In this document: piece by piece, positions 31,047-41,841 of the stretch
How the letters are laid out: each line of letters opens with the position of its first letter
Position numbering within the stretch: position 1 is the stretch's first letter
Origin: Meriones unguiculatus
Lineage: Eukaryota > Chordata > Mammalia > Rodentia > Muridae
Direction of reading: 5' to 3'
Length of the DNA: 64,000 nucleotides
Assembly (NCBI RefSeq): GCF_030254825.1
Contig: NC_083351.1
Location: 137,123,576 to 137,187,575, forward strand
The notes under the pieces: model-generated
Told to the model about the DNA's origin: nothing
Database searches by the model: none
The model's input: the letters and a program-made list of their open reading frames with translations, nothing else
Position numbers and translations under genes: made by a program

Positions 31047-31572
31047 ATTTACAGGCAACCTTTGGGCAGAGTGCAGGGAATCTGAGGAAAGAAGTGGGAA
31101 ACAGTAAGATCTGGAGAGGACAGGAACTCCACAAGGAGAGCAACAGAACCAAAAAATCTGAGCACAGGGGTCTTTCCTGAGACTGATACTCCAACAAAGG
31201 ACTATGCATGGAGATAACCTAAGACCCCTGCACAGATGTAGCCCATGGCAGTTCAGTGTCCAAGTGGGTTCCATAGTAATGGGAAGAGGGACTGCCTCTG
31301 ACATGAACTTATTAGCCTGCTCTTTGATCACCTCCCCCTGAGGGGGGAGCAGCCTTACCAGGCCACAGAAGAAGACAATGCAGCCACTCCTAATGAGGCC
31401 TAATTTGACTAGGATCAGAAGGAAGGAAAAGAAACCCTCCCCTACCAGTGGACTTGGGGAGGGGCATGCATACAGAGGGTGGAGGAAGGGAGAGATTGGG
31501 ATGGGAGGAGGGAGGGAACCACAGGGGGGATACAAAGTGAGTAAAGTGTAATTAATAAAGAATTTAAAAAAG
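31047..31572 (+). mobile_element. 5'-truncated L1 3' end with 15-bp target-site duplication
   Basis: Rodent L1 3' UTR: GGGCAGAGTGCAGGGAATC, GATCACCTCCCCCTGAGG, CCTTACCAGGCCACAGAAGA, CAATGCAGCCACTCCTAATG and TAATTAATAAAGAATTTAAA at the end. AAGAAGAAGGTATCG lies on both sides (31032-31046 and 31573-31587). The intact duplication marks one clean target-primed insertion of about 526 bp. The 187-codon minus frame is only the complement of this UTR. Confidence 0.93.
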
Positions 31573-31587
31573 AAGAAGAAGGTATCG

Positions 31588-32364
31588 TCCTCAGGTGCTG
31601 TGTATAGTAAGGGCTAAACTCAGAGGACAAAGGATGCCTGTGCAAGCAGAGGAGGATATAGGGGATGTGGCTAAGGAACTCAGGAGAGATGCTCACCTAG
31701 AATCACTGCCTTTGTTATTGTTTAAAGGCTTGGAACTGTAGGCCAAGTAAACACCTATAAATCAGACTGGGTGACTTAATTCAAGCAGGGAGTCCAAGGC
31801 CATGAAAGACAGCAAATACATTACACCCAGAGAGAAAAAGAAGGGTACACACTGCCAAAGAAAAAGTGTCTGCTGATCAAAAGGAGCTTCCAAAGAAGAG
31901 GCTAAGCCCTGCAGGGCCACACAGGGATGCAAGGTCGCAGAGGGGTCAGGCTGAAATGGTTCTCCAACTCCTATATGTCTCTGTAATGTCCCCTAGCACA
32001 GACTTTTAGGCTCCGTGATTGCTGCTTCAGTCTCAGTTGACTCCTCATGCTGTGTTCTCCCTGTGTCTTTGATCTCTCTTGCAGGTGGTTTTCAATGCAT
32101 TTAGAAACTTATGTATCAACACAAACAAAAACTGGTTTGGTCTAAGTTAATCATCTTTCATAAAACAAGTCTAAATCTCTTTTTGTTAAAGAGCACTTCA
32201 GCCCTATCCACTTGACTCCCTGTGTGATTTTACTGCCCCAGGTTCTTATCTGAGGAGCTATCATCAGTTGATGGCTGGGAGATTGGGGGATAGTCACTTT
32301 TCTTTGGGAGGTTTGGCTACCAGTAGGTTATTCTAGGAGAGGGTTCCACACTCAGGTACACACT
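31588..32364. other. No recognisable feature
   Basis: Single-copy-looking DNA between L1 fragments. Confidence 0.4.
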
Positions 32365-32600
32365 GGCAGTGCTAACTGGGCTCGGTGAGTTATGAAGAAG
32401 AAAAAGAAGGCAGAGAAGGAGGAGAAAGGGAAGGAGGAGAAGAAAAAAAAGGAGGAAATCATGAAATTGGGACGGAGACATATGGAGCCACAGGGAGAGT
32501 TGGAGGGGGAGGGATAAAAATGCATTGTGTGCGTGGTGGAGCTTCTCAAAACATATGTTCTTAGTAAACTAAACTTTGATTGAGTATTAGACACTTCTGA
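32365..32600 (+). repeat. Purine-rich block, L1 3'-UTR-like
   Basis: A/G-rich tract (AAGAAGAAAAAGAAGGCAGAGA...) followed by GAAATCATGAAATTGGGACGG. It resembles the polypurine part of a rodent L1 3' UTR, but the match is weak. Confidence 0.4.
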
Positions 32601-32951
32601 ACAGTGTTCTAAGTTGTTCCACTGAAGTCATCAATGTGGAAAATACCATCTTGCATGACTAATATAGCACAAAATGGCAGAAGAATATTTAAGGTCATTT
32701 TAGAAATTATTGGAAATTGTGTCCTAATCCCAAGCGAAAATTCATTCCACAATGTGGGTTTGGGGGTGGGGCTGAGTTTAGTTAGGGTTGCTTCTGGGGC
32801 TTGTATGAGGGATTATCTATGGAGCATAGGCAGCTCAGCAGTGGCTACACCACTGAAGAAAATGTTCTCTCCTCTCTCAGCCACCATTATGGTATGTATC
32901 TACTCAAGGAGAGGTGGCACCTTATGATCACTCCCCCATCTGAAGCACTTG
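32601..32951. other. Possible dispersed repeat, unnamed
   Basis: TGAGGGATTATCTATGGAGC, CTCAGCAGTGGCTACACCACTG and TCTACTCAAGGAGAGGTGGC recall a common rodent repeat that I cannot name. The open frames here look like by-products. Confidence 0.35.
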
Positions 32952-33328
32952 TGTGGAGAGCTGCTTGCTTGGCAAGGTGCTTTGTTATTCAGTATTCAGC
33001 GAAAAAAAATCTGTTCTTGCCTGGCCTCTACCTTGAAACAAAGATAAGTGGGATGTTTTGCCAAGTTCCTTTAACTTGATTGTGTGACCTTGGACTATAT
33101 CTGCTACAGGGAGGTGGTTTAAGAAAACAAGTTTGGTTGTTCCACGAACCCCTTCCTTGTATTGATGTGACTTGTTTGCTGTAAAACAAGCCTATAAAAA
33201 GGAGCTATTGTATAAACTCAGGGCTGCAGTATTTACTGACAGTCCTCTGGAGCTGATCGCTTGTTTCTTGCTTTATTTCTTTCAATCCTTACATTCCCCA
33301 CTCACATACTTGCTGGCAGGCTCCAACA
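32952..33328 (+). mobile_element. Solo LTR (class II type, 6-bp target duplication)
   Basis: Starts TGTGGAGAGC and ends CTCCAACA (TG...CA, 377 bp). CACTTG precedes it at 32946-32951 and follows at 33329-33334. TATAAAAA at 33193-33200 places U3/R in the usual proportion. A 6-bp duplication is typical of class II ERVs. There is no internal sequence, so it arose by LTR-LTR recombination. Confidence 0.85.
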
Positions 33329-33334
33329 CACTTG

Positions 33335-33437
33335 GACTTTGAGACTAATCTGTCATGTATTCCAAGATGTCCTTCCATTCTCAAGCCCATTGCTTCAGCC
33401 TCTCAAGTGTTAGGATTGTAAAATCTTGCCTGGCTAC
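33335..33437 (-). mobile_element. Old antisense B1
   Basis: TTTGAGACTAATCTGTCATG, CTTCAGCCTCTCAAGTGTTAG and CTTGCCTGGCT follow the reversed B1 order with many changes. Confidence 0.6.
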
Positions 33438-33494
33438 AATCAAATTTTTCTTATGCGTAAATCGTAGCTGCTTGTTTTGTTTCCGCTTTTGATA

Positions 33495-33627
33495 CAAGAG
33501 TTCCACTGGGAAGCTTGAGCTGGCCTGGAATTTGCTGTAGCCCAGATGTCCTTAAACTGACCACAGCCCTCGCCCAACCCTCTGTCTCCAGAGGCTGGGA
33601 TGACAGGTACTGCCACCATGCCCCCTT
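33495..33627 (-). mobile_element. Antisense B1-like SINE
   Basis: CTTGAGCTGGCCTGGAATTTG, CTCTGTCTCCAGAGGCTGGG and CAGGTACTGCCACCATGCCC follow the reversed B1. Confidence 0.7.
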
Positions 33628-33639
33628 GATTATGTTTAG

Positions 33640-34500
33640 TATTCTGACCTGGAATTTCACACTGAACCCATTTCAGTTGTGTTAAAACTTTGTGTCATTA
33701 AGTCTTCCTTTGTGTTTCCCCAGGTGACACTTCTCCAGGCACTCTCCTCTCCCACAACCCCAACTGTGTGAACAAGTTTCTGTCCAAACTTTGTGTGTGC
33801 ATATGAGTTTCGGTGTTTGGGAAGGAACTTCTGCCTTTCTTCTCTCTAAGTTAACTTAAAAATTTATTCCAGGATTTTTAAACATGCCTCTCCCTGAAAA
33901 GAAAATTTGTGTCTACACGTGTCGCTGGTCAAACGGAAACTATTTCTCCCAAAATTGGAAAAAGTAACATTCTAAGAAATTAGATTAAAATTATTTGCAC
34001 TGCCAAACTTCTACCAGACTTTAGTTATGTTATTTTCTGTGTTGGTTTAGTTTCACAAGTGTATGCGTTTATGTAACGGAACATCACATAACTGCGTGCA
34101 ACCTTTTCCTAGTTAGTTCTGAATGATTTATTGCAGTTGAGAATTTATAATGTGTGTGAAATGGGGTCATATAATTACAGAACTGGGACAAAAACTGCAT
34201 GTTCAGGAATACTGGAATGCTAACACCCAGGCTTGGATAAGCAGGGTCCACACAATGTCATAAACACAGACGTGCATCAGATACAAACAGGCTCAGGTCT
34301 TAGACAGCTTTTGGACATTTTAAATACTGCTTTAGTTTTCTGTGCTCCAGTTTTCTCCACCACAATGATTCCGTGATAAGAACTGCCTTGAAGAGTGGTT
34401 TGCGGCCTACATATGATCACAAACTGCAAAATGCATGCACAATATAATGTTCAGGTACGATTTAAGTAATGATGATTACAACAGATCTTCTATGAAAGTG
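33640..34500. other. No recognisable feature
   Basis: AT-rich DNA with no splice-supported open frame. Confidence 0.4.
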
Positions 34501-34680
34501 GTTTATTAGGTGGAGATGGAGAGAGAGAGAGAGAGAAGGGAGAGCAGGATATGATGGGGGGCACCCCAACAGAGAAAGGGGAGAGCAAGAGGGGGCAAGA
34601 GGGGGAGCAAGAGGGCAAGAGGCCAGGAGCAAGAGAGACCAGGAGAGGACAAGACAGAAAGAGAGAGACCATGTGTTGGG
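34500..34680. repeat. Purine-rich GAGA/GGGGAGCAAGA array
   Basis: GA dinucleotides followed by imperfect GGGGAGCAAGAGG units, nearly all purine on plus. It may be part of a larger repeat extending to about 34790 (GCAAGTTAACCACGCCTTCC), possibly an LTR, but I cannot place its ends. Confidence 0.65.
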
Positions 34681-34824
34681 TTATTTCTTTAAGGGGCAAG
34701 TTAACCACGCCTTCCAGGTGTGGCCACCTGGCCAGCGACACATGATGACATCATAAGTTGCTAGGCAACCCAGGAACAGGTTTAGTTTTAAAACCCTAAC
34801 ACTAAAACTATTGATCTCTCTCAT

Positions 34825-34825
<1 letters not shown>

Positions 34826-34856
<31 letters not shown>
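34826..34856. repeat. (CA)n microsatellite
   Basis: CA dinucleotides ending ACAGACACATAC. Confidence 0.92.
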
Positions 34857-34869
34857 ATACATATACAAA

Positions 34870-35809
34870 TAGTGTTACCATGAATCTTTCCAAATACATC
34901 TAATAATTTCTACTAGAATTATACTATTCGTTTTCTAAAGGACTATTTAAATCGTAAAAAGTAAGATCATTAGTTTGCCTATTAGGAATTAAAACTGATT
35001 TTTTTTTTCATTATTGCAGCTAAGAAATATCTGCCATTTTACTCATAAAATGACTACTCAGAACTGCAGAGGTGAATTAACGGAGCCACGCAGTCTGTAT
35101 GTCTTACAGGAGCGGGCCGTGATGCGGTTGTGTGTCTGCGGCAGGCCTGGGTGGTGTTCTTCTCCACTGGAAGGTCTGAGCATTGTTGTTGTCCAGGCGG
35201 GAAAGGATGAAGCGTGGTGTCCCGAGTGAATGCGGAAGCAGGTCCATGCCAGGAGACCTCTGCTTCAGCAGGGAGCCAGACTGAGCCAGGCAGCACCAGA
35301 GAACCTGGGTGCTTAGAGACCTTGGGCAGCGGGGAAGGGTTTTGAGGATGAACTCATCTCATTGGCTGAGGCTCAGCTTGCGTGGGGAAAGAGAACTGGT
35401 GACAAGCTCACGTGACTGGACAGCCTGTACCCACCTGGGTGTTGTGTCCTCTGCTCCTGAGGCCAGCACGGAGACAGGAGAGAGCTTTGTCTCGTACCTT
35501 CCATTCTCGGGATGAGATTTTTGCATCTCAAATTTGAGATTTCCAGGGTTTGAACATTTCAGCAGTTCTGTGCCAACGATTCTGGAGGCACGGCCTGGAA
35601 GCCCCCGGAGTGAGACTTTCCAGAGATTGCTCAAAAACTTTCAAAGAAGCTCACTAAGCTCAGAGATCAAGGCTACAGCTTTCCTGTGCTCCTGCTGGTG
35701 GCATGTAGGTGTCACTGTGGGCCTCACTGAGGACTGAGGCTACCGAGTGGCTGAACTCCATGGCAACTGTCTATCTGGTACAAGGCACAGTAAACCAACT
35801 TTTAGACTT
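34870..35809. other. No recognisable gene
   Basis: Moderately GC-rich; overlapping frames of 65-91 codons on both strands, none recognisable. Confidence 0.4.
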
Positions 35810-36078
35810 TATTTGATATATTTATATGTTTGTGTGTGTTTGTATGCACATGTGTAGGTGTGTACGTGTGTGCATGGGTGTGAATTGTGTGTGTGTGTGT
35901 GTGTGGAAGTGCAGGCATCTGTATGTGGGTGTGGCCAGAGACAGCACTGAATCTTTGAGAGCTGGAGTTAGTTCTAGGCATTGGTGGAACACTTGTTTAC
36001 AAGAGTGTTGGCATCCTGACTCTGGTCCTCACGACTGCACAGTAAATGTTCTTAACTGCTGAGCCATCTCTCCGGCCC
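35810..36078 (-). mobile_element. Antisense B3-like SINE
   Basis: TG-rich reversed tail (35829-35912), CTGGTCCTCACGACTGCACAG and reversed head TGCTGAGCCATCTCTCCGGC. Confidence 0.85.
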
Positions 36079-36307
36079 TGAAAAAAAAATCAATTTTTAA
36101 GCAAGAAAGAAGTACTCTGTGTGTAAGGGGAAATAGTCAGGACACTGGACTATGGCTAACTCCTGCTATCTAGAGACAAAACCAAGAACGCTGCCAGAGC
36201 TGATCTCTTGAGTTGAACTAGGGCGTGTAAACTCACACTGCACCTGGGGCTTATTCCAGCAGGTGCTCTCATGTTTCATTCTTGTCAAGCTTTTCTTATT
36301 TCTTTTT

Positions 36308-36381
36308 ATGGTGCTGGGGTGAAACTTAGATCCTTGGTCATGCAAAGCATGCACTTATCCACCAGGCTGCACCCCCAGCCT
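36308..36381 (-). mobile_element. Antisense ID-type SINE
   Basis: The reverse complement starts GAGGCTGGGGGTGCAGCCTG, then GTGCATGCTTTGCATGACCA, an ID head with B-box region decayed. Confidence 0.7.
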
Positions 36382-36412
36382 CACATCCTTGTCATTTTTA
36401 ACACAGTTTGGG

Positions 36413-36748
36413 GGGGGGTATTCGTTACTTTTCCACTGCTGTGATAAAATAACCTGACCAAAGCAACTTAAGGGAGAAAGGATTTATTGTGTCTTGCATT
36501 CCAAGAGGATGCATTCCATCGTGGTGGGGAAGGGATGGTGGTGGGAGCCCAAGGTCAGCTGGTCCTGTAACATGGGCAGTCAGGAAGCAAGCAGAGGGCC
36601 AGGATAGGAAGCCCCAGGGTTCAGTTCCTCCAGCAAGGCTATACTCCCTAAAGGTTCCATGACCTTCCCGAATGAGGTCTCTGGCTGGGGGCCACATGTT
36701 CAAACCAATGAGCTTATGGGGACAGTTCACAGAGAAACCACCACCAAA
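36413..36748 (-). mobile_element. Rodent MITE-like repeat (URR1-like, opposite orientation)
   Basis: TTTCCACTGCTGTGATAAAATA, CAAAGCAACTTAAGGGAGAA and GCATTCCATCGTGGTGGGGA are the landmarks of the reversed family end (compare 52550-52925). Confidence 0.65.
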
Positions 36749-36974
36749 GGACCGCTTGGCAGGATGTTGAATTTCAAAGGATTCAGGATTAAAATTCTAG
36801 CCGGGGTGCAAAGAACGTAGCCTGCAATTTATAAGATGTAAATTTGAACACAGAACCTTTGCAGGCTCATAAAAGTTGGTTCTGATTAGATTCAGCTTTG
36901 CCCTTTTCCCTTTAAATGTTTAAAATTAAATCCAGGGGAGCTGAGAGATTCATTTATTAGCCAAGCATCAAGAC

Positions 36975-37375
36975 TCTAATGGTGGTTAGTTGTTGCCAAC
37001 CTGTGACAACCTTGAGTCATCTGGGAGAGGGAGCCCCAGTCAAGAGGAAATGTCCTCATCAGATGAGCCTGTCAGCAAGCCTTTGGAGCAATTGTTATAT
37101 TGATGATTGATGTGGGAGGGCACAGCCCACTGTGAGCAGTGCTATGCTTGGACAGGTGGTCCTGGGTTGTGTAAGAACCCAGGCTCAGTGGGCCAGACGT
37201 GCAAGCCAGCAAGCCGTGCTCCTCCACAACCTTGCTTCAATTCCTTCCTTCAGGTTTCTGCCTGACTTCCCTTCTCAGTGGACCCTAGCCTATATGATGT
37301 AAGAAATCCTTCCTCCTCCAGTGCCTCTTGATCATGGTGTTTGTCACAGCAAGAGAAAGCAGACTACAACACCTC
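36975..37375 (+). mobile_element. Rodent MITE-like repeat (URR1-like family, member 2)
   Basis: Shares with 6288-6690 the blocks GATTGATGTGGGAGGGCACA, TGTAAGAACCCAGGCTCAG and ATCATGGTGTTTGTCACAGC. Confidence 0.7.
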
Positions 37376-37399
37376 TATTGTATGAAAGTAGTATTAAAC

Positions 37400-37940
37400 T
37401 TTAAGTCAAATGAGAGATGCCTTCATGGGTCCCAGCAGAGAACAATGTGCATCTTTGCTGATTGGCTGGAGACAGAAGCTTCACTGGTTTCAACAAAGAG
37501 ACAAAAGCATTTTCTTTTCATATAATCAGGGACAGAGGAACCCATGCTAAATGCCATTGGTCTCCTCTTATCTTGTGAGGAGTTATTATCCGTGCTATTT
37601 TTTGCCCATGGAATTCTTCCAGCCACCTCGATTCTGTTTCATGCGGCCAGCACACACACACGCACACTGATGTCAGAGCACAATGGCTGCCAGTGTGCTC
37701 TGTTACAAGGCTCTGCTTTGGGCATCAAAATTCCACTTGGTTCTTGACTTGAAAATTAGTGTTCTAAACATGTCCCTAGATGATCTATGATTCACCCCCT
37801 TTGGCAAAAATAGAAACCTCAGTGGAACAATCTAGAGAAATTAAACAACCCCTGCAAAGGCAGCGATTAACGAAATAAGCCAAAATTCAGACAAAACCAT
37901 ACATTTGGTTCTTTAAAAATATCATCAAGTTAATTAATTT
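37400..37940. other. No recognisable feature
   Basis: No repeat or splice-supported frame recognised. Confidence 0.4.
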
Positions 37941-37944
37941 TTGT

Positions 37945-38083
37945 TTATTTGTTTTTTTTGAGACAAGGTTTCTCTGTATAGCCCTGGCTGTCCAGGAACT
38001 CACCCTGTAGACCGGGCTCACCTCAGACTCAGAGATCTGCCTGCCTCTACTGAGATTAAAGGCATGTGCACCACTGTCCAGCC
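37945..38083 (-). mobile_element. Antisense B1 SINE
   Basis: TTTTTTGAGACAAGGTTTCTC, GGCTGTCCAGGAACTCACC and ATGTGCACCACTGTCCAGCC. Confidence 0.95.
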
Positions 38084-38154
38084 CTAAAAGAATGTTTTCA
38101 GTTATCTGTTTATCCAGCTCTTCCTACTAATCTACATATGGAAGATATGGTTTT

Positions 38155-38245
38155 CGTTTGTCACGCCAGGGCTTGAACCCAAGGCCTCTGCACATACTCA
38201 ATAAGGGCTGTACCACTGAGCTATGTCAACAATTGGACCTTACCA
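38155..38245 (-). mobile_element. Antisense ID-like remnant
   Basis: GGGCTTGAACCCAAGGCCTC and GGCTGTACCACTGAGCTATG are the reversed B and A box regions of an ID-type SINE. Confidence 0.6.
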
Positions 38246-38249
38246 AGCT

Positions 38250-39625
38250 GGCCTGCCTGGTTTTCTTTGATGGATAAATAAGAAGAAAGGCAAATAGTTT
38301 TCTTCTGTTGATCAAACGCAGCTTTCCACAGTTTAGTTAAAACTGTTTTTAAACCTCTGTGGAAAGTTGAAATCAAACCTGAGAGATCTTAAGACTGCCC
38401 AGTCTGGCCTGTGATGAGCTATTTTTATTCCCGGCTTAAAGCCATCTGGTTTCCCTTCGATGGTTCACGTTGGTATTTTTCAGCACTGCTGGTCACACAG
38501 TCCCCTTTCCCTGCCAAGGCTGCTGACCTGGGGAGGAATGTGTCCAGATCCTCTAGGCGTCTCTGACCTCTCCATCTCCTGCTGGCAGAGGGTACCGTTC
38601 ATTGATCCACGGAGCTAAGTTCCTGGCTTAGTAGCAACTGGAACAACTCTCCCCTGTATCTGACACCAGAGCTTCTCCGCCGAGGGCTCTGAGAAGACCT
38701 CAGATGAGCAGACAGAGCCTGCGGCTCGCAGACCCTTGAGCAAACCTGGTATTGACCTTGGTTGTTTGCTGTGACATTTTCTAGCTCTGCTGCTTTTGTG
38801 CCAGAAGAATGTTAAGGAATGAGGTTCCTGGAAACAGCAAAACTTTGCTGGAGGCACTTGGCTTTTTAAAGATGTATTTATGAGGCCAACGGGGAAAAGA
38901 GTGCAGCACGTGGCTCTACTCCCACAGTTCCAGACCCAGCCTCTCTCCCCGTGTTTGTCACCTGGCACTGCTGTGGATGCCTTTCTAGTGTCCTGAAATG
39001 CTGACCGTCAAGTCTCTTGACCTTATTGACACACACATTTTAACATAATTAATATTTGCAGAGAGCCTTTGGGACTTCCACCGTGTCATTAGCACCAGCC
39101 GTGTTCAGAGAAGATAGTAAGGAGAAACAGCCGCTGCAGTCACCCCAAAAGGCCCTGCTCTTCGGGGCAACAGGGCCCCTTTTTCTTTCTGCTGAGCTCG
39201 TGTCTGTCCTACGGGCCTTTTGGCGACAGTGGCAGGGCAGACAAAAAAGCCCACAGCGATATCAGTGTGGGATTACACAAGTGAGAACAGAGATTTTCAC
39301 AGACTCAGGAACACTTCTACACATTATCACATCTACCAATAGCCTTTGCTGTTCCCTTTCAGAACGGCAATCACCTTCAGAAAGTCGCGTATTTCCGTGG
39401 CCTCAGAGCCCCACAGGGATGGGCCTGTCGTGTTCCATCTATGTAACTTCATCGCTGCAGACCAGAGCCTTCTGTTTAATATGTTTTTAATGTTAGCTGA
39501 AACCATTCTTTACTCTCTGTATTTCTTCCACAGATACTTCTACTATCCATTTCAACACTGCTTTCAACTGATAGCTAAGGGCCGCAAGGCAAGCTCTGTG
39601 CTGGGCCTTGTGTCATACTGTTAAG
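38250..39625. other. No recognisable gene
   Basis: Two longer frames (38615-38968 minus, 39056-39490 plus) have no recognisable domains. The block looks single-copy, and no exon pattern was found. Confidence 0.45.
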
Positions 39626-39629
39626 AGCA

Positions 39630-39750
39630 GGGTTGGGGGCTCGGACTACGGTTCAGTGATGAAGGTACTTGCCGCTAAGTCTGATGACTTGAGCTTGATC
39701 CTCAGAGCTCACATGATAGAAGGAGAAAAGTAACACACACACACACACAA
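39630..39750 (+). mobile_element. B3/B2-like SINE fragment with CA tail
   Basis: GGTTCAGTGATGAAGGTACTTGCC, TGATGACTTGAGCTTGATCC and a CA run at 39733-39750. Confidence 0.65.
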
Positions 39751-39757
39751 ATAGTGT

Positions 39758-39912
39758 ACTTTTTAATTTTATTTTTGAGATAAGGGCTCACTATGTATCT
39801 CTGGCAGTCCTGGAACTCACTTTGTAGACCAGGCTGGCCTCAGACTCCCAAAGAACCGCCTGCCTCTGCCTCCCAAGTGCTGAGATTAATGGAGTGCCAC
39901 CATGCCCAGCTC
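39758..39912 (-). mobile_element. Antisense B1 SINE
   Basis: TTTTTGAGATAAGGGCTCAC, TTTGTAGACCAGGCTGGCCTC, TGCCTCCCAAGTGCTGAG and GTGCCACCATGCCCAGCTC. Confidence 0.95.
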
Positions 39913-39939
39913 ATGTAATAACTTTTTTTTTTTTTAAGA

Positions 39940-40065
39940 GAAGGCTTTGAGGGCAAAGGTTATGGCTCAGTGACTGAAGTGTTTGCTGCACAAGAGTAGG
40001 GATCTGAATGACAGCCTCATGAGTATATGACATGTACATGCTTTTCCCTAGCATGCACAGACATA

Positions 40066-40101
<36 letters not shown>
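39940..40101 (+). mobile_element. B3-like SINE fragment with (CA)n tail
   Basis: TATGGCTCAGTGACTGAAGTG head followed by diverged body and a CA run at 40068-40101. Confidence 0.6.
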
Positions 40102-40103
<2 letters not shown>

Positions 40104-40199
40104 TTTACATTGGTGATAAAGAGGATATAGAATTCAAGGCTATATTTGAATGCGAATCTAGTTCAGTGCTAGATTGTGCTATGTGAGACTCCTGTGTCC

Positions 40200-40660
40200 C
40201 CACCATACAGACAGACAGACAGACAGACACACACACAGTTTTGAAGACAGACTGTTGGTATGGATTCCAGATGTATATCACTCATTACCATGGATGGGTC
40301 AATTAGCCTCTATGTGCCTCAGTTTCTCCATCTGTCATAAGAGGATAGAAATGCCTACACTGAGAGGGAAATTTGGCAAATCTATTAACCCTGGGATCTA
40401 CAATCCTATGGTACAACCAGCACCATCAGATTTATATTTTGTGGTACTGTTAAATCTTTCTCTAGATCTTATTATTTAATGTGTTAAAAAAAAAGAATCC
40501 TTTTTAACATTTTATCAGATATCCACCATACAAGATAATTGGTTTTATTATGATACTTGAACACAGGTGCATACTTTGTTAAGATCATATTCATATATAT
40601 ATGTATATATACATACATACATACACACACATGTATGTATGTATATAACACTACATTGTA
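40200..40660. repeat. Short microsatellites: (CAGA)n and (AT)/(ATAC)n
   Basis: CAGACAGACAGACAGACAGA at 40207-40227, and ATATATATGTATATATACAT followed by CATA and TATG repeats at 40590-40645. The remainder between is unremarkable. Confidence 0.85.
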
Positions 40661-41014
40661 AGAGTAACACCTTTAAATAAAACTCCTGTTTGGCTCATAA
40701 GTTAAGAGACTGAACATGAGAGGTTATTGTCTGTAAACTTGCAAACCTCCTGTCTTCTGAATGCTGGTATAACAAGCATTCACCATCACTCCACACCCTG
40801 AAGACAGCAGAATAATGAGGAGGGAATTGTGCAACCCGATAGAAATTAGAAACCACTGAATCAGAACTTTAGAATAAACACAGCCTGAGAAAAACAGGAA
40901 GATAACAAGGATGGACCCCACCTCTAGACATATTCTTTCCTGCATGAATGAGTACAAACAGTAATTTTATGTGTATCTCTGGGACCAATTGATTTCTCAA
41001 AAGAGATCTGCAAG

Positions 41015-41162
41015 TTTAGCTGGGAGAAGTGGTACACCCCTTTAATCCCAGCACTGGGGAAGCAGGTGGAGCTCTGAATTTGAGGCCAGCCTGGTCTATA
41101 TACCGAGTTCCAGGTCAGCAAAAGCTACATAGTGAACTCCTGTCTTGAAACAAACAAAAAAC
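41015..41162 (+). mobile_element. B1 SINE
   Basis: TTAGCTGGGAGAAGTGGTACAC, TAATCCCAGCACTGGGGAAG, TTTGAGGCCAGCCTGGTC and CTGTCTTGAAACAAACAAAA tail. Confidence 0.95.
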
Positions 41163-41512
41163 CCCCGCTGTGGTGGTTGAATAAAAATGGCCCCATAGAC
41201 CCATAGGGAGTGACACTGTTAGGAGTTGTGGCCTTGTTGTAGTAGGTTTGGCTTTGACAGAGGAATCCTGTCCTGGGGGACTTGCTTTGAGGTCTCAGAA
41301 GCTCAAACAAGTTCTCCTCCTGCTGCCTGCCAATCTGGAATTAGAACCCTCAGCTCCTTCTCCAGCACCATGTCTGCCTGGATGCTGCCATGTTTCCAGC
41401 CATGACAGTAATGGACTAAACCTCTGAAACTGTAAGCCGGCCCCAGCTAGATGTTTTCCTTTATAAGAATTGTTGTGGTGTCTCTTCACAGCAATGAAAA
41501 CCTAAGTAGCCC
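41163..41512 (+). mobile_element. Rodent MITE-like repeat (URR1-like, near full length)
   Basis: GTGGTGGTTGAATAAAAATGG at the start, CTCCAGCACCATGTCTGCC, CAGTAATGGACTAAACCTCTG and TGTCTCTTCACAGCAATGAAA at the end. It is the reverse-complement counterpart of 52550-52925. Confidence 0.75.
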
Positions 41513-41640
41513 CCAGCCCCACCCTCAAAGTGAAACAAAGTACATTCTGGAAGTTTAAAACATGTACCTTCATTACCATATACTTGTAAACACTTTGTTC
41601 ACTGTCTGACTATATTTTGTTTTCCCTGAAATCAGATATT

Positions 41641-41841
41641 GCGGTGGTTTGAATGAGAAATGTCCCCTCACAGTCGTTAACAGTTGAGTGTTTGGCCCTC
41701 AGTTGGTGGCACTGTTTGAGAAGGCTTAGGAGGTGTGGCTTTGTGGAGGAAACACGTCACTGGAGGTGGGCTTTGAGAGTTTAAAGCTCACTCACACCAT
41801 TTTCAGTACTCTCTGCTTTGTGCCTGTGACTTAAGATTTGA
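41641..41841 (+). mobile_element. Left half of a URR1-like repeat, cut by an L1
   Basis: GCGGTGGTTTGAATGAGAAAT, CAGTTGGTGGCACTGTTTGAG and AGGAGGTGTGGCTTTGTGGAGG belong to the family's left half. The right half is missing where L1 sequence starts at 41842. Confidence 0.7.

Noticed and set aside
30972..31535. 187-codon minus-strand frame, the joint longest in the window
   Set aside because: It is entirely the complement of an L1 3' UTR bounded by a target duplication.
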